A stretch of 64,000 nucleotides of DNA from GWE2-42-39 sp963662895 (GCA_963662895.1 OY759982.1:806001-870000); one strand, 5' to 3'; positions 42,157-52,147 are shown, counted from the first letter of the stretch. Numbers and translations: made by a program. Notes: a model not told the origin generated them from the sequence alone.

Positions 42157-42867
42157 ATGAAAATAAAATGTCTTATAGTAGACGACGAAAAACCGGCTCG
42201 TGATTTACTAAAACAGTATTGTAACGAAATATTTTTTCTTGAAGTCAGGGGAGAATGTAAAAATGCATATGAAACAATGGATCGTTTAACAAATGAGAAA
42301 ATTGATTTGTTGTTTCTCGACATCAAAATGCCTAAGCTAACAGGATTACAGTTACTAAGGTCTTTAAACAATCCGCCTTTTGTGATAATTACCACAGCCT
42401 ATCGTGAATACGCCTTCGAAGGCTTTGAACTCGAAGTTCTCGATTATCTTAAAAAACCTTTCTCGTTTGAGCGCTTTCTGAAGTCGGTTCTAAAAGTTAA
42501 AAAGTTATATGAACAAAGAATAACAGCAGAAGCAAGCGAAGAAACCAATCTTTCGAATAATCCTGAATTTTTGTTTGTAAAGACAGATAAGATTTTCTAT
42601 AAAATAGTGCCGGACCAGCTTATGTATGTCGAAGCTATGGGTGATTATGCTCATTTTTATACAAAAACGGAGAAATATGTCATTTATATTACAATGAAAA
42701 AAGTTGAGCAAATACTGCCCTCCGACCAGTTTATTCGTGTTCACCGTTCTTTTGTTGTTGCACTCAGACATATTGATTATGTAGAAGGAAACATAATCAA
42801 TATAGGCGACAAAGAGGTGCCAATAGGGAAAAGTTTCCGTGATGATTTCAAAAAAAGGCTTATGTAG
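42157..42867 (+). CDS. LytTR-family response regulator
   Basis: 236 residues: receiver domain (~1-120; CLIVDDEKPARDLL, phospho-acceptor in DLLFLDIKMPKLTGLQLL, Lys in LKKPFSFERF) and a C-terminal LytTR DNA-binding domain (~140-236; FYKIVPDQLMYVEAMGDYAH, IRVHRSFVVALRHID). Output partner of the LytS-type kinase upstream. LytTR proteins bind pairs of short direct repeats; none could be assigned here. Confidence 0.94.
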   Translation: MKIKCLIVDDEKPARDLLKQYCNEIFFLEVRGECKNAYETMDRLTNEKIDLLFLDIKMPKLTGLQLLRSLNNPPFVIITTAYREYAFEGFELEVLDYLKKPFSFERFLKSVLKVKKLYEQRITAEASEETNLSNNPEFLFVKTDKIFYKIVPDQLMYVEAMGDYAHFYTKTEKYVIYITMKKVEQILPSDQFIRVHRSFVVALRHIDYVEGNIINIGDKEVPIGKSFRDDFKKRLM

Positions 42868-42893
42868 CCGATCCTGTTAAAGCTCGCAAATTA

Positions 42894-44306
42894 TTAGTAT
42901 TTTATCAGTTTCAACAACAAAAAAATAAAGAGGGAAGCCGATATGCCAAAAACAATGGGATCAAGTCCAAAGGGTAAAGCTGGGTTGGCAATAATTAGTG
43001 TCAGGGAAGTACCTCCCCCGGAAATCATGGACCAAAATGCTGCCCGTGGGTTGTTGCGGGGATTGATGAGTACGGCAACAACAGGAACAAAAAGGCCGGA
43101 AACCATAAAAGTGTACGAATAAAGCATCAGTTCAAGCACATTGGGCATTTTTAATGCAAGAAGTAAAGCTACTGCCCCAATCACGAAGGTAAGCACTTGC
43201 GAGAGGCGAAGGCTGTTCGGGTGGTGATGGCTTTTCAGTATATCGGTTAAAATATTGCCGGACGCAGCCATTAAACAACTGTCGGCTGTCGACATAATAG
43301 CTGAAAAATAGGCAGACATCACAATTCCAGTGAGCCCTACCGGGAGAACTGTTTTAAGCAACAGGGGCAGGCCCATTTCTGCATCGATAGCCTGGCCGGG
43401 AGCAAAGCCCTGGCTGCTTAGCATACCGTTTTCGAAAGCCACACGGGCAAACAAACCAAGCAATACGCCGGAAAAAGCCATCAGCGGATACTCGAAAAGG
43501 CCGGCAATAAACCAGGCCCGTTTAGCTGTTGCCACGTTTTTCGACGCATAAATGCGTTGATAAAGTGTCATCCCGATAAACCAGATAGGCACAATAGTAA
43601 TCATCCAGTTCAATACCTGTTGCCAGCTTACATTACTGAAACTCAGATATGCTTCAGAAAGAGTCTGCCTAACTGCAGTAAATCCGCCAACTTCATGAGA
43701 ACATAAAGGTAAAGCCACGAAAAGAAGTCCGCTCATTAAAATAATCCACTGAATGGTGTCGGTGTAAATAACTGCTTTCAGTCCGCCAAGAACAGTATAA
43801 ACAACAGCAATGATACCCATTACCAGCAGGGCGGTATTAAATGTTAATGAGGGAAACGTAGCAGCAGCCAGTTTAGCCCCTGCCAGTATCTGCGAACTGG
43901 TAAAACCGAGGTAGCCAATGGCTGAAATAATTCCTGCAAGGAAAGCCACCTTTTTACTGTAACTGTGCTCCAGCATCTGTGGAAACGACAGCAATTTTAG
44001 CTTTCGGGACAAACGGTGTACTTTGGGAACCATTACCACGGCAGTCAGCCATGCCCCGACCAACCCGGAGAAGAGCAACCAACTGCCCGAAAGCCCCATG
44101 ATAAATCCCAGGCCACCCAAACCGATGGAAAAACCTCCGCCTACATCGGTCGCCACTACCGAAAGTCCGATGTGAAGACTGCTCATTTGCCGTCCACCCA
44201 CATAGTAATCTTCAGTGTTTTTGTTCTTTTTCAGGAAAAAGAATCCTACCCCCAGCATGAATGCCAGGTAAATTATAAAAATTGACAAGTCTATCCAATG
44301 CATCAT
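42894..44306 (-). CDS. Sodium:solute symporter (SSS family)
   Basis: 470 residues, about 13 transmembrane helices. SSS signatures: NTEDYYVGGRQMSSLHIGLS near the N-terminus, VVATDVGGGF, the KAVIYTDTIQWIILM segment (classical GGxKAVxxTDxxQ motif, ~190) and MSAYFSAIMSTADSCLMAAS for the sodium site. Its start overlaps the stop of the upstream 73-residue gene (ATGA), so it belongs to the lysine 2,3-aminomutase operon. It may import an osmolyte, lysine or a derivative; substrate is inferred only from context. Confidence 0.9.
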   Translation of the reverse strand: MMHWIDLSIFIIYLAFMLGVGFFFLKKNKNTEDYYVGGRQMSSLHIGLSVVATDVGGGFSIGLGGLGFIMGLSGSWLLFSGLVGAWLTAVVMVPKVHRLSRKLKLLSFPQMLEHSYSKKVAFLAGIISAIGYLGFTSSQILAGAKLAAATFPSLTFNTALLVMGIIAVVYTVLGGLKAVIYTDTIQWIILMSGLLFVALPLCSHEVGGFTAVRQTLSEAYLSFSNVSWQQVLNWMITIVPIWFIGMTLYQRIYASKNVATAKRAWFIAGLFEYPLMAFSGVLLGLFARVAFENGMLSSQGFAPGQAIDAEMGLPLLLKTVLPVGLTGIVMSAYFSAIMSTADSCLMAASGNILTDILKSHHHPNSLRLSQVLTFVIGAVALLLALKMPNVLELMLYSYTFMVSGLFVPVVAVLINPRNNPRAAFWSMISGGGTSLTLIIANPALPFGLDPIVFGISASLFIFLLLKLIKY

Positions 44307-44524
44307 TCAAACTCAACCTTCAGGGTAAAATATGGGGCATTTTCGGTGTTGCTTATCCAGTCTTTATCCAAAAGTGAATTTATATGCTGAAGTCCTTTTT
44401 GGTAACTTAATTTCAGGTTCATTAAAATATCTCCCATCATACATTTGTCCTTTTCCTGCAAAAGCAAAATAATATTCCGCTCCGTGCTGTCTTCAATCCT
44501 TTCCAAACTAATTTTTTCTTTCAT
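44303..44524 (-). CDS. Small protein, possible winged-helix fold
   Basis: 73 residues, not recognised with certainty. Helix-rich (ERNIILLLQEKDKCMMGDIL, then SYQKGLQHINSLLDKDWI) ending in beta-like PYFTLKVEFE, a pattern compatible with a small winged helix. It lies 2 bp after the Cys-rich gene and overlaps the symporter start. Perhaps a regulator of the operon. Confidence 0.6.
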   Translation of the reverse strand: MKEKISLERIEDSTERNIILLLQEKDKCMMGDILMNLKLSYQKGLQHINSLLDKDWISNTENAPYFTLKVEFE

Positions 44525-44526
44525 AT

Positions 44527-44742
44527 TTATCGTTGTCTATAAGGGGTTGCTGTTGAAGGAATTTCCATTCCTTCCTCTTTCATTTTAAACCGTTCACAAT
44601 TGTACCATCCTTTCTGTCCCCGGTTGCAAAAAACATTTTTTATCAGGAAGGGAGAAATCCGGTCAACAACGAGTGTTCCCCGATAAACCGGGCAAGTTTT
44701 TGAATAGGGGCATAATTTACCTAAATACTGCTGTTCCATCAT
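44527..44742 (-). CDS. Small cysteine-containing protein in the beta-lysine operon
   Basis: 71 residues. Four cysteines in two groups (KLCPYSKTCPVY and NVFCNRGQKGWYNCERF) suggest a metal or Fe-S site. The pattern resembles small proteins with a C-x5-C...C-x8-C arrangement seen in many anaerobes. Its ATG follows the acetyltransferase stop directly. Function unknown; an accessory role to the radical-SAM aminomutase is possible. Confidence 0.62.
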   Translation of the reverse strand: MMEQQYLGKLCPYSKTCPVYRGTLVVDRISPFLIKNVFCNRGQKGWYNCERFKMKEEGMEIPSTATPYRQR

Positions 44743-45570
44743 TCACATATTTTTATAATACACACACATACTTTCAATTTTCCCTGAAATATTGGTATTG
44801 TTTTTCAGCAGACCGGAATAATGATAACCTTGTTTTATAAAGGTTTTGTTCATCCCGGGACTGTTTAAACGGGCAATCGTGAATAACGTTTTGAAATGTT
44901 GTCTTTTCATTTCTGTCTCCATTTTTTCTAGCAGAAAACCTGCAAGATTTTTTCCCCGATAAGCAGGAAGCACCGCAAAATCAGTCATTTCTGCATTTTT
45001 ATTAGTGGTATCCAACTCTGCGGATGACAGTCCTATCAACTGCCCCTGATCCCGGATGCCAAAATAAATAACCGACTGATCTTCCATCGTTTTTTTTAAA
45101 TAGCCGGCATCCATAACCGGGAAAGGATATGTTTCAAAAACCTCGCGGTATAGCCGGGCCATTTCTCCACAATGTGTGGGTTCTGCAATATCAATCCGGA
45201 AACGGGAAGGAAGATTTTTTCCATTATTGCTGACCGGCCCGCTTAAAAGTTCTGAAAAATCAGGCAAGACATTCCTGTCAATGACTTTTCGTTCCTGAAC
45301 GAAATACTTGGCCATGAAAAAAACGGCTTCTTTACCATCAAAAAAACCAGGAATCCAGGCTTCCGGTTCATACCCGTTTTGTACAAAAAGCGGGTGTACT
45401 GAAGCAGGTACTTTTGCAAAAATTTTGCTGTATCCATTTTCACTGGCCAGATCATCCAATTGCACCAAAAGTGTATCCTGATCCCGGGAATTGTATTTCA
45501 TCAGGTAAATCCGGTTATTTTCTTTTCCGTGCTGAATCAATGAATGTCCTTTTCTTTCAATGCAGTCCAT
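44743..45570 (-). CDS. ablB: Beta-lysine N6-acetyltransferase
   Basis: 275 residues from MDCIERKGHSLIQHG. The N-terminal half is AblB-specific (YSKIFAKVPASVHPLFVQNG, GFFDGKEAVFFMAKY). The C-terminal GNAT domain (~130-275) shows the acetyl-CoA loop LPAYRGKNLAGFLLEKM. Together with lysine 2,3-aminomutase it converts lysine to N-epsilon-acetyl-beta-lysine, a compatible solute. It overlaps the aminomutase gene by 14 bp at this start; a further in-frame ATG at 45594 would lengthen the overlap. Confidence 0.88.
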   Translation of the reverse strand: MDCIERKGHSLIQHGKENNRIYLMKYNSRDQDTLLVQLDDLASENGYSKIFAKVPASVHPLFVQNGYEPEAWIPGFFDGKEAVFFMAKYFVQERKVIDRNVLPDFSELLSGPVSNNGKNLPSRFRIDIAEPTHCGEMARLYREVFETYPFPVMDAGYLKKTMEDQSVIYFGIRDQGQLIGLSSAELDTTNKNAEMTDFAVLPAYRGKNLAGFLLEKMETEMKRQHFKTLFTIARLNSPGMNKTFIKQGYHYSGLLKNNTNISGKIESMCVYYKNM

Positions 45571-46885
45571 GTTCCCTCCGGTTATGGCGTTCATTATTTT
45601 TAGGAATCAATGAAATTGAATCATTTGCGTCGGAAAGCAGTTTCTCAATGCCAAGCGCTTGTATTTCATCACTTTCTGAAAGATTTAACTCCAGATTACA
45701 GTTTGCACAATCGCGATCACAAAACTTATTTTCATAATTTTCCGGTTCTTTATAGGTAGTTATAACTCCCTCGTAATTACGCAAAACCACCTTATTGGTC
45801 GACCACGAAATAATATAGTTAGGCACCACCGGAATTTTGCCCCCGCCTCCGGGTGCGTCAATCACATAGGTAGGAACCGCAAAACCTGTAGTATGCCCGA
45901 TCAGGCTCTCCATTATTTCAATTCCTTTTCCTACCGGGGTACGGAAATGAGAAAGCCCTTCCGAAAGGTCGCACTGATAAAGATAATAAGGTCGCACCCT
46001 GTTTTGCACAAGTTTGTGTACCAGACTCTTCATGATACGGGGACAGTCGTTTACATCAGCCAGCAGTACACTTTGGTTTCCCAAAGGAAAACCACCGTCG
46101 GCCAGTTTGCGTAGAGCTTTTTTCGAAGAGGCTGTTATTTCCCGTGGATGGTTAAAATGAGTATTAATCCAAAGAGGCTGATACTTTTTTAATATGTTTA
46201 CCAACTCGTCAGTAACCCTGTACGGTAAAACAACGGGTATTCTTGTTCCTATACGAACAATCTCCACGTGTGGTATTTGTGTGAGTTCCCCAAGCAGCCA
46301 ATCCAACTGACTATCAGGAAGCATGAACGGGTCGCCACCGGAAAGTAATACATCCCGGACTTGTGTTGTATATCGAATATATTCAATTCCTTTTTTGAGT
46401 TGTTCTTTTGAAGGAATATAATCGACGTCGCCTACTTTTCGTTTACGGGTACAGTGCCTGCAATACATTGCACATGTGTTACTGACATGAAACAGTACCC
46501 GGTCCGGGTAACGGTGAGTGATTCCTTCCACGGGGCTGTCGCTTTCTTCTGACAAAGGGTCTTCTAATTCGTTATCCAATACTGTCAATTCCTGAATATT
46601 AACAAACGCCTGTTTGAAAACCGGATCGTTCCTGAAGTTCTTCTTTGAAATCAGGGAAGCATAATAGGGGGTTATTGATAATGGAAATCTTTCCATCGTC
46701 TTATTCAATTTTGCCCTTTCCTCATCGGAAAAGGTAATTCCGGTTAATTGCTCAAATTTTTCAATTGTTTTGATACTGTTTTTTATTTGCCATTTCCAGT
46801 CTTTCCAGTTCGAAATGGTTGAATCTTCTTTGATCCTGTTTGCAAGGGCTTGCTGTACGCCATTAAAAATATCCATAACTTTCAA
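45557..46885 (-). CDS. ablA: Lysine 2,3-aminomutase
   Basis: 442-residue radical-SAM, PLP-dependent enzyme converting L-lysine to beta-lysine. The cluster motif C-x3-C-x2-C is at Cys138, Cys142 and Cys145 (CAMYCRHCTRKRKVG). Other family motifs: YIRYTTQVRDVLLSGGDPFM, RIGTRIPVVLPYR, HFNHPREIT and the PLP-binding region YVIDAPGGGGKIPVVPNYI. The C-terminal extension with CDRDCANCNLEL is typical of bacterial forms. First gene of a five-gene, overlapping minus-strand operon. Confidence 0.95.
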   Translation of the reverse strand: MKVMDIFNGVQQALANRIKEDSTISNWKDWKWQIKNSIKTIEKFEQLTGITFSDEERAKLNKTMERFPLSITPYYASLISKKNFRNDPVFKQAFVNIQELTVLDNELEDPLSEESDSPVEGITHRYPDRVLFHVSNTCAMYCRHCTRKRKVGDVDYIPSKEQLKKGIEYIRYTTQVRDVLLSGGDPFMLPDSQLDWLLGELTQIPHVEIVRIGTRIPVVLPYRVTDELVNILKKYQPLWINTHFNHPREITASSKKALRKLADGGFPLGNQSVLLADVNDCPRIMKSLVHKLVQNRVRPYYLYQCDLSEGLSHFRTPVGKGIEIMESLIGHTTGFAVPTYVIDAPGGGGKIPVVPNYIISWSTNKVVLRNYEGVITTYKEPENYENKFCDRDCANCNLELNLSESDEIQALGIEKLLSDANDSISLIPKNNERHNRREHGLH

Positions 46886-47132
46886 AAATAGTTTCTACAG
46901 AAACAAAAGTACTATTTTGAGTGGCTATATCAAAATTAATAAGCAGGGCAGTTCAATTCTACAAATAATATTGATAACTAAATACGGGAAAGGAACCGTT
47001 CTTTTTTTTCGTCTCTGGCCGGCGGGGCACTTCCTTTTGCTGTCGACCAAAAGGAAGAAAAAGTCTTGTCAAAATTTTAACTGATAATCTTGAAAATTAT
47101 AACCTGTAATTTTGGAAATCTTAATTTACAAA

Positions 47133-47564
47133 TTATGAGTCCACTCCGACAACCCTATTTTTTTCCAATGAATGAGAATCGGATATTCCCGGACCCGGAC
47201 AAGTTCTTTGGCATAATTGTTTTATGTATCTCAAAATCCGGACAAAGTTCACCCATAAATGCTTTTTTGAGCCAAACATGCCAAATCCGGCCGGGTTCGA
47301 AATTCTGGCCATTATTTCACATACCGGTTCTGGGGTGAAGAACTGTCCGTTATGTCCGTGACTGATATATTCCATATAAAAATTGCCGAAGCAATCTTTC
47401 AAACCTTGTCCGTTGTTGTCCATTTCCATTACCAATGCACCAAAAGCTTCGGACATCAGGTAGGCATCCGGCTTTTCGCAATTCCGGACAATCTCAAGGT
47501 AACGGTATTCTTTCGCCCCTAATGACAAGGCACAAACTACCATCTCAAGGAAATCTTCAAACAC
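47133..47564 (-). pseudogene. Truncated N-6 DNA methylase
   Basis: 144 codons resembling the N-terminal part of a class I N-6 adenine methyltransferase: FEDFLEMVVCALSLGAKEYR, then NFYMEYISHGHNGQFFTPEP leading into the SAM-binding region, after which similarity ends. The catalytic NPPY motif is absent. An IS701-type fragment abuts the 5' side. Remnant of a restriction or mobile element gene. Confidence 0.6.
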
Positions 47565-47605
47565 AGAATGCAGACCGTACTTATGGCCGATGTCAAGGGA
47601 TTTTT

Positions 47606-47932
47606 ATGAGTGAACTTAGTAACATTGAAAGGATCAGCGAAGAGATGTTTGCCAACTATCATCAAATGCAACATTTCATAACCGAATCCACCTGGGATTA
47701 CAGAGCACTGATGGATCAAGTGTCCAAAGATGTGAGTAATAGTCTGCACAAAAGGAAACTGACAGGACTGCTTATTGATGAAAGCGGTTGGGAAAAGAAA
47801 GGCGAAAAGAGCGTCGGTGTAAGCCCTCAATATTGTGGAAATGCAGGTAAAATATGCAACTCACAGGTAGCCGTATTCGGTGCATTGAGGACATGGGATT
47901 TATCTACATGCTTGATATTCATTCCAATTTAA
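47606..47932 (+). pseudogene. IS701-type transposase fragment
   Basis: N-terminal part of a DDE transposase: SELSNIERISEEMFANYHQM, HFITESTWDYRALMDQV and LLIDESGWEKKGEKSVGVSP with the first catalytic Asp. It then breaks off. Just upstream another frame (HRMQTVLMADVKGFL) seems to continue the N-terminus, implying a frameshift in the T5 run at 47601-47605. Inactive remnant. Confidence 0.65.
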
Positions 47933-48251
47933 CTGTTTATTTGGAATAATGTGAGATAGGTATTCCACCCTCTACCGGCAAACAAGGCCGCAAGCCGACC
48001 AAAGAAAGACCATTGTCGGAAGACGACATGATTGACCAAATGTTTGAACGGCATTGCCGACGACAATACGATATAAACCTTGCTTTTGACAAACAATCGG
48101 AAATCTGTTAAAGTAGAACTAAAAAGATAGTAGCAATGAGAACAAAGAATAAAGTTTTGTCGGTTTTCATTAAAGTTGTTTTATAATATATTAAAAGTTC
48201 TTTTATTCGTTAAAATTCAATGATGTACTTCGTTTACTGAAATCTACTTCC
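47933..48251. other. Decayed mobile DNA, no intact gene
   Basis: A 48-codon open stretch without a start (about 47967-48110; STGKQGRKPTKERPLSEDDM, then QMFERHCRRQYDINLAF) looks like part of a former protein but is not recognised. The remainder is AT-rich and featureless. Confidence 0.4.
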
Positions 48252-50309
48252 TTATTTTTTGATAAGCGAGACTTCGGGGCCGCCAATCTTTCCGAGAGGG
48301 ATATCCTGTGCCTTTAACCGCAATACCAGGTTGTTTATCGCCTTCGCTTTGTCGGGCGTATAGAGAGAATAAACCCATTGCCTGCCATTGCCGATAATAC
48401 CAGGCTTGGAATTGCTCATTTTGTTTCCCGATTCGGTCCATTCCAATACTACATTTTCCGGTCCAGGCATTTCTGCCGTTTCGGGCCATTGCAGGATGAG
48501 CTGCAATACTTCCTGGGGCGTATCCCACAAATAACAAAATATCACCGAATTGCGGTCGTATTTCAAATCAGCAAACAGCTTTTTCATTTCACTGGTAACC
48601 TTTTCTTCCGGAAGGTTGCTCCGGTAGATTACGCAGTCATTTTCAGTACCTGAAATATCTTGCCCATCAGAAGTCTCATATTTTGTTTGAGGTTTGACCT
48701 TCGGGAAATACACAAACCCTTGTCCGCCCTTTTCAGCCAAATCCAGAACCGGAACAAATGGTTCGTCTGCCGTTTCGGTTGCCGAACATAACAGTAACGG
48801 GCCATTGAAATACCTGACTGCCCCGGGCGATTTGCTAGGGTGAAGTGCGGTTGTGGCACCCTGTTTTTGTTTGAATGACAGTTCAACAGTCGTTCCCTTG
48901 CTTAATTTCAAGTTCAGCTTAACAAAAGAGCTACTTGCCTGACAATTTGTTGTTTTACCGTTTATCTTTATTGTGAAACTACCCGGTTCGATCCATGATG
49001 GTGCGAAAAACTGCATTGTCGTCTTTCCCGATACAGTACTTTCAATAACCTCGAAGTTCACATGACCTTCGTACGGATAGCGGGAAGTTTCTTTGATTGT
49101 GCAGTTGCCATTTTGTAGCCGGAGGGTGGCGGTACTGGTTTCATAAAATGGCACAGCTACGGTATCTCCTTCAATAAAATAACTATACTGCAAGGCCCGC
49201 GACAAACCTTCGGCACCACGCATGGAGCAGCAAAACGGAGCTTCATCGTGTTCCTTTACAATACAAACGCCGGTTTGATCGCACACACACTTCGAAACGC
49301 CAAACCCACCATTTCGCAGTTGTCCTGCCAGCACCCCGTTGAAAAGGATATGGTGCGCGTCTTCCAGATACTCAGCTTTTCCCGTCAAACGCCACAAAGT
49401 TACAGACAGAATATACGAGTCGGTTACAGCGCAGGCTTCTGTCCATTCCGGTTTGTTGAACCAGTTGAAGTTTTCGTAGGTTTCGGTCATGGCCAAATCG
49501 CGGTATTGTTTGTACAACTTTTCGGCAAAGGCCAAATCTTCGGGACGGCGCTGTATTTCGTACCAACGGGCAATAGCCGTAGTGGCCGAAAGCATGGCAT
49601 GTGTTTGGGCGCTGATGGCCACCAGGTCTAATTTCCGGTACCGGTCGATAGCCGTTTCAATGGTCGCTTTCAACCCGGCGCAGGGATAAACGGTATATGC
49701 GCGGGTCATGCCATCGAGCGCCAGGAACAACTGGCCGATATCGCCGCCCGACAAAACCCAGTTCATCTTTTTCCCTTCTTCCGAATCAACACGATAAAAC
49801 TTAATCGCTTCGCGAACAGGAATAATCAGGTTATCAACTACCGATTTTAACCGCTGTTTGGCTTTTGCATCGTTTGTCCAGAGAATGTACTCGGTCAAAC
49901 CGCACAAAAGCCCGTTGTGGCCGGCCATCACGTCCTCGTTGGCCCGGGAGGCAGGCAACAGCGCACCGAAATAGCCGTCGCTGTTTTCGAGTTCATGGTA
50001 ATTGGCCATGATGTCCTTCAAATTGGAAGGAGCCGGTTGGTGCAACGCCTGCGACAGCAGTGTTAACCCGTTGATGCACCGGCCAACCGCATCGCCGGGA
50101 AACGATTCCCGGTTGACCTCCGAAATGGACTTCCACTGGAAATAGTCGTCCTGAAGGCGGTTGTACGACAGTTGAAGATGCTTTTCCAGAAGCCCCTGAG
50201 CCTGGATATCCTGAAAAGCAATAGCTTTTTTGCCCGAAAATTCGCTTTGCCCGTTCGCGTGTAAGCCCAAAAAGACAAACAGTGATACTATTATAAGATT
50301 CTTCTTCAT
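48252..50309 (-). CDS. GH127-like glycoside hydrolase (beta-L-arabinofuranosidase family)
   Basis: 685-residue secreted enzyme. Signal peptide (MKKNLIIVSLFVFLGLHANG), an alpha/alpha-barrel with SFPGDAVGRCINGLTLLSQA and EACAVTDSYILSVTLWRLTG, and the Cys-rich motif CVCDQTGVCIVKEHDEAPFC followed by CSMRGAEG, corresponding to the metal-binding/catalytic Cys region of GH127/GH146-type enzymes. C-terminal beta-sandwich domains follow. Exact linkage is uncertain, and related DUF1680 families are possible. Last gene of the second glycan locus, 63 bp after another glycosidase. Confidence 0.75.
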   Translation of the reverse strand: MKKNLIIVSLFVFLGLHANGQSEFSGKKAIAFQDIQAQGLLEKHLQLSYNRLQDDYFQWKSISEVNRESFPGDAVGRCINGLTLLSQALHQPAPSNLKDIMANYHELENSDGYFGALLPASRANEDVMAGHNGLLCGLTEYILWTNDAKAKQRLKSVVDNLIIPVREAIKFYRVDSEEGKKMNWVLSGGDIGQLFLALDGMTRAYTVYPCAGLKATIETAIDRYRKLDLVAISAQTHAMLSATTAIARWYEIQRRPEDLAFAEKLYKQYRDLAMTETYENFNWFNKPEWTEACAVTDSYILSVTLWRLTGKAEYLEDAHHILFNGVLAGQLRNGGFGVSKCVCDQTGVCIVKEHDEAPFCCSMRGAEGLSRALQYSYFIEGDTVAVPFYETSTATLRLQNGNCTIKETSRYPYEGHVNFEVIESTVSGKTTMQFFAPSWIEPGSFTIKINGKTTNCQASSSFVKLNLKLSKGTTVELSFKQKQGATTALHPSKSPGAVRYFNGPLLLCSATETADEPFVPVLDLAEKGGQGFVYFPKVKPQTKYETSDGQDISGTENDCVIYRSNLPEEKVTSEMKKLFADLKYDRNSVIFCYLWDTPQEVLQLILQWPETAEMPGPENVVLEWTESGNKMSNSKPGIIGNGRQWVYSLYTPDKAKAINNLVLRLKAQDIPLGKIGGPEVSLIKK

Positions 50310-50372
50310 TATAAATATCTATTTAAATTGTCTTCCTGTAAACATTGTAACATCTGCTTTCACAATCGTTCG

Positions 50373-52031
50373 TTAAAAAGGTTTATAATATGGAACCACC
50401 TTGTTCTTTTTTAATTTTCCATCAAAAGAAAAAGAAAAATTGGGAAATACTTTCAGTGAAATGGATTGATTATTGAAATCCACTTTGGCCTGCTTCTTTT
50501 CTGTTTCAATACCAACAACTCCAAGTAGTTGGCCTTTTCTGTCAGTTACCACCCGGATGCCTTTAGTGAACGAAAGCGCTTTTTGTCCATTTATAAAGCA
50601 GTCCACGTTGTTCCCTTTGGTTACCATCTGGTAGTTCGACCCCAAATAATCCTGCGAATACTCATACGTTTCGGGCGTATCGAGGCACGACCACCAGATT
50701 TTATCTTCGGTGAAATGAATGCCATACATGTGTGAAACAAACTCCAGCGACGTAAGTATCGTAGGTCCATAACCGTCGGGAGAATTGTTCGGTATGCCAG
50801 TAAACGGATCATATTGCTGGGTGAATTGATCATACTTTTCAAGATTATTCAGGAAAAGTTTTCCTAATAAAGTCAGCTCGGCATAATGTCCATAATTTTC
50901 GAGGGCGCGTATCGATCGCTGATAGGTCAGGCCCTCGGGTTGCCCGCTCCAGTTGTTGCCTGGTTCGTTGCGGAACAATTTGTCGTTGGCGGCAATGGAT
51001 GGCAGCGGGAAGGGAGTCCAGAACTCTTTGCGGTTCATCAGGTGGTAACGGACAAATTCGTCTGCCATTTGTTGGTCGAAACTTCCAAAATACATACAGC
51101 GCAGGTTGTTGTGAATCAACACGTCGATCTTGTTATTTGAATTATCATGATCATAGCAGGCATGGTTTTTCGCATCCCAAAGGTGGCTTTTTAATGCATC
51201 CCGCACCGTTTCTGCCTTTTCGCTCCAATACTTTTCCATTCCATTTCCGATTTCTTTTGAAATTTTCGACAGAACATCCCGACAGGTATACGAATAGGAC
51301 ATGATGTCCATCGATTCAGCAGGCAGAAGGTATTCTTTGATGTTTTCGAATTTTATCCCATTTATTTCTTTATCCCTGATGTCTTTGGGCAAGGCTTGAA
51401 TTTTTTCCCATGTTGGCGGATAATCAAAAGGCCACCAATTCGGAATTTTACCCAGGCGGACACATTCGTCTTCGCCCGCATCACCCAGGCACCATATTTC
51501 CAGGCAGCCATTGCCATTGGAATCGCGGGTCTTCCATAAATATTCATCAAACTTTTGCAGCGATTGATACACTTTGGTTATAAACTCCCTGTCTTTATTC
51601 AGCAGGAAATACGTTTCAAAGGCCGGGCCGGCCAAAAATAATCCCTGAAACCATCCATAATGGCCCTTCAGTGTATTATTCTCGTTGGTTACCATACCGG
51701 GGAAACGACCATCTTCGCGCTGATAATCAATGAATATCTCAATGTTATTTCGGGCAATTTCCGGATTTCTTTTGCCATACATATATCCGCCCATGGGCTG
51801 CGTTTCGAGCCACACATTTTTATACCAGCCACCTTCAACCAATACCTTGTATTTCCCAAATTGGGCGATATTCCATTTGGCCTTTTCTTCCGCATTGTTG
51901 TATAGTTTTTGAAGCCGACTGTCGGAAGTTTTAAAATAAACTGGTTCTACGGGTTTTTCAGGTGTCTGTGCGTGGCCTGAGAAATTACTCAGACATGCAG
52001 CCAACAGGACAATTGCTACTTTATTTTTCAT
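50373..52031 (-). CDS. (alpha/alpha)6-barrel glycosidase (GH63/MGH1-like)
   Basis: 552 residues with signal peptide (MKNKVAIVLLAACLSNFSGH). Barrel features: VLVEGGWYKNVWLETQPMGG, GHYGWFQGLFLAGPAFETYF, LEIWCLGDAGEDECVRLG, WTPFPLPSIAAND and the terminal PEGLTYQRSIRALENYGHYA. The layout resembles mannosylglycerate-hydrolase/GH63-type glucosidases. Specific substrate unknown. Same direction as the GH127-like gene; a terminator separates it from susD. Confidence 0.68.
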   Translation of the reverse strand: MKNKVAIVLLAACLSNFSGHAQTPEKPVEPVYFKTSDSRLQKLYNNAEEKAKWNIAQFGKYKVLVEGGWYKNVWLETQPMGGYMYGKRNPEIARNNIEIFIDYQREDGRFPGMVTNENNTLKGHYGWFQGLFLAGPAFETYFLLNKDREFITKVYQSLQKFDEYLWKTRDSNGNGCLEIWCLGDAGEDECVRLGKIPNWWPFDYPPTWEKIQALPKDIRDKEINGIKFENIKEYLLPAESMDIMSYSYTCRDVLSKISKEIGNGMEKYWSEKAETVRDALKSHLWDAKNHACYDHDNSNNKIDVLIHNNLRCMYFGSFDQQMADEFVRYHLMNRKEFWTPFPLPSIAANDKLFRNEPGNNWSGQPEGLTYQRSIRALENYGHYAELTLLGKLFLNNLEKYDQFTQQYDPFTGIPNNSPDGYGPTILTSLEFVSHMYGIHFTEDKIWWSCLDTPETYEYSQDYLGSNYQMVTKGNNVDCFINGQKALSFTKGIRVVTDRKGQLLGVVGIETEKKQAKVDFNNQSISLKVFPNFSFSFDGKLKKNKVVPYYKPF

Positions 52032-52147
52032 GGCTATTTATTTATGCTCGGATTTTAAATTGAAACTGAATAAATTCTTTTTATTTTAATATTAAGGATT
52101 GCAAAATTCAGTTTTTGGATATAAAAACAAGATAGAATATAGTATTG

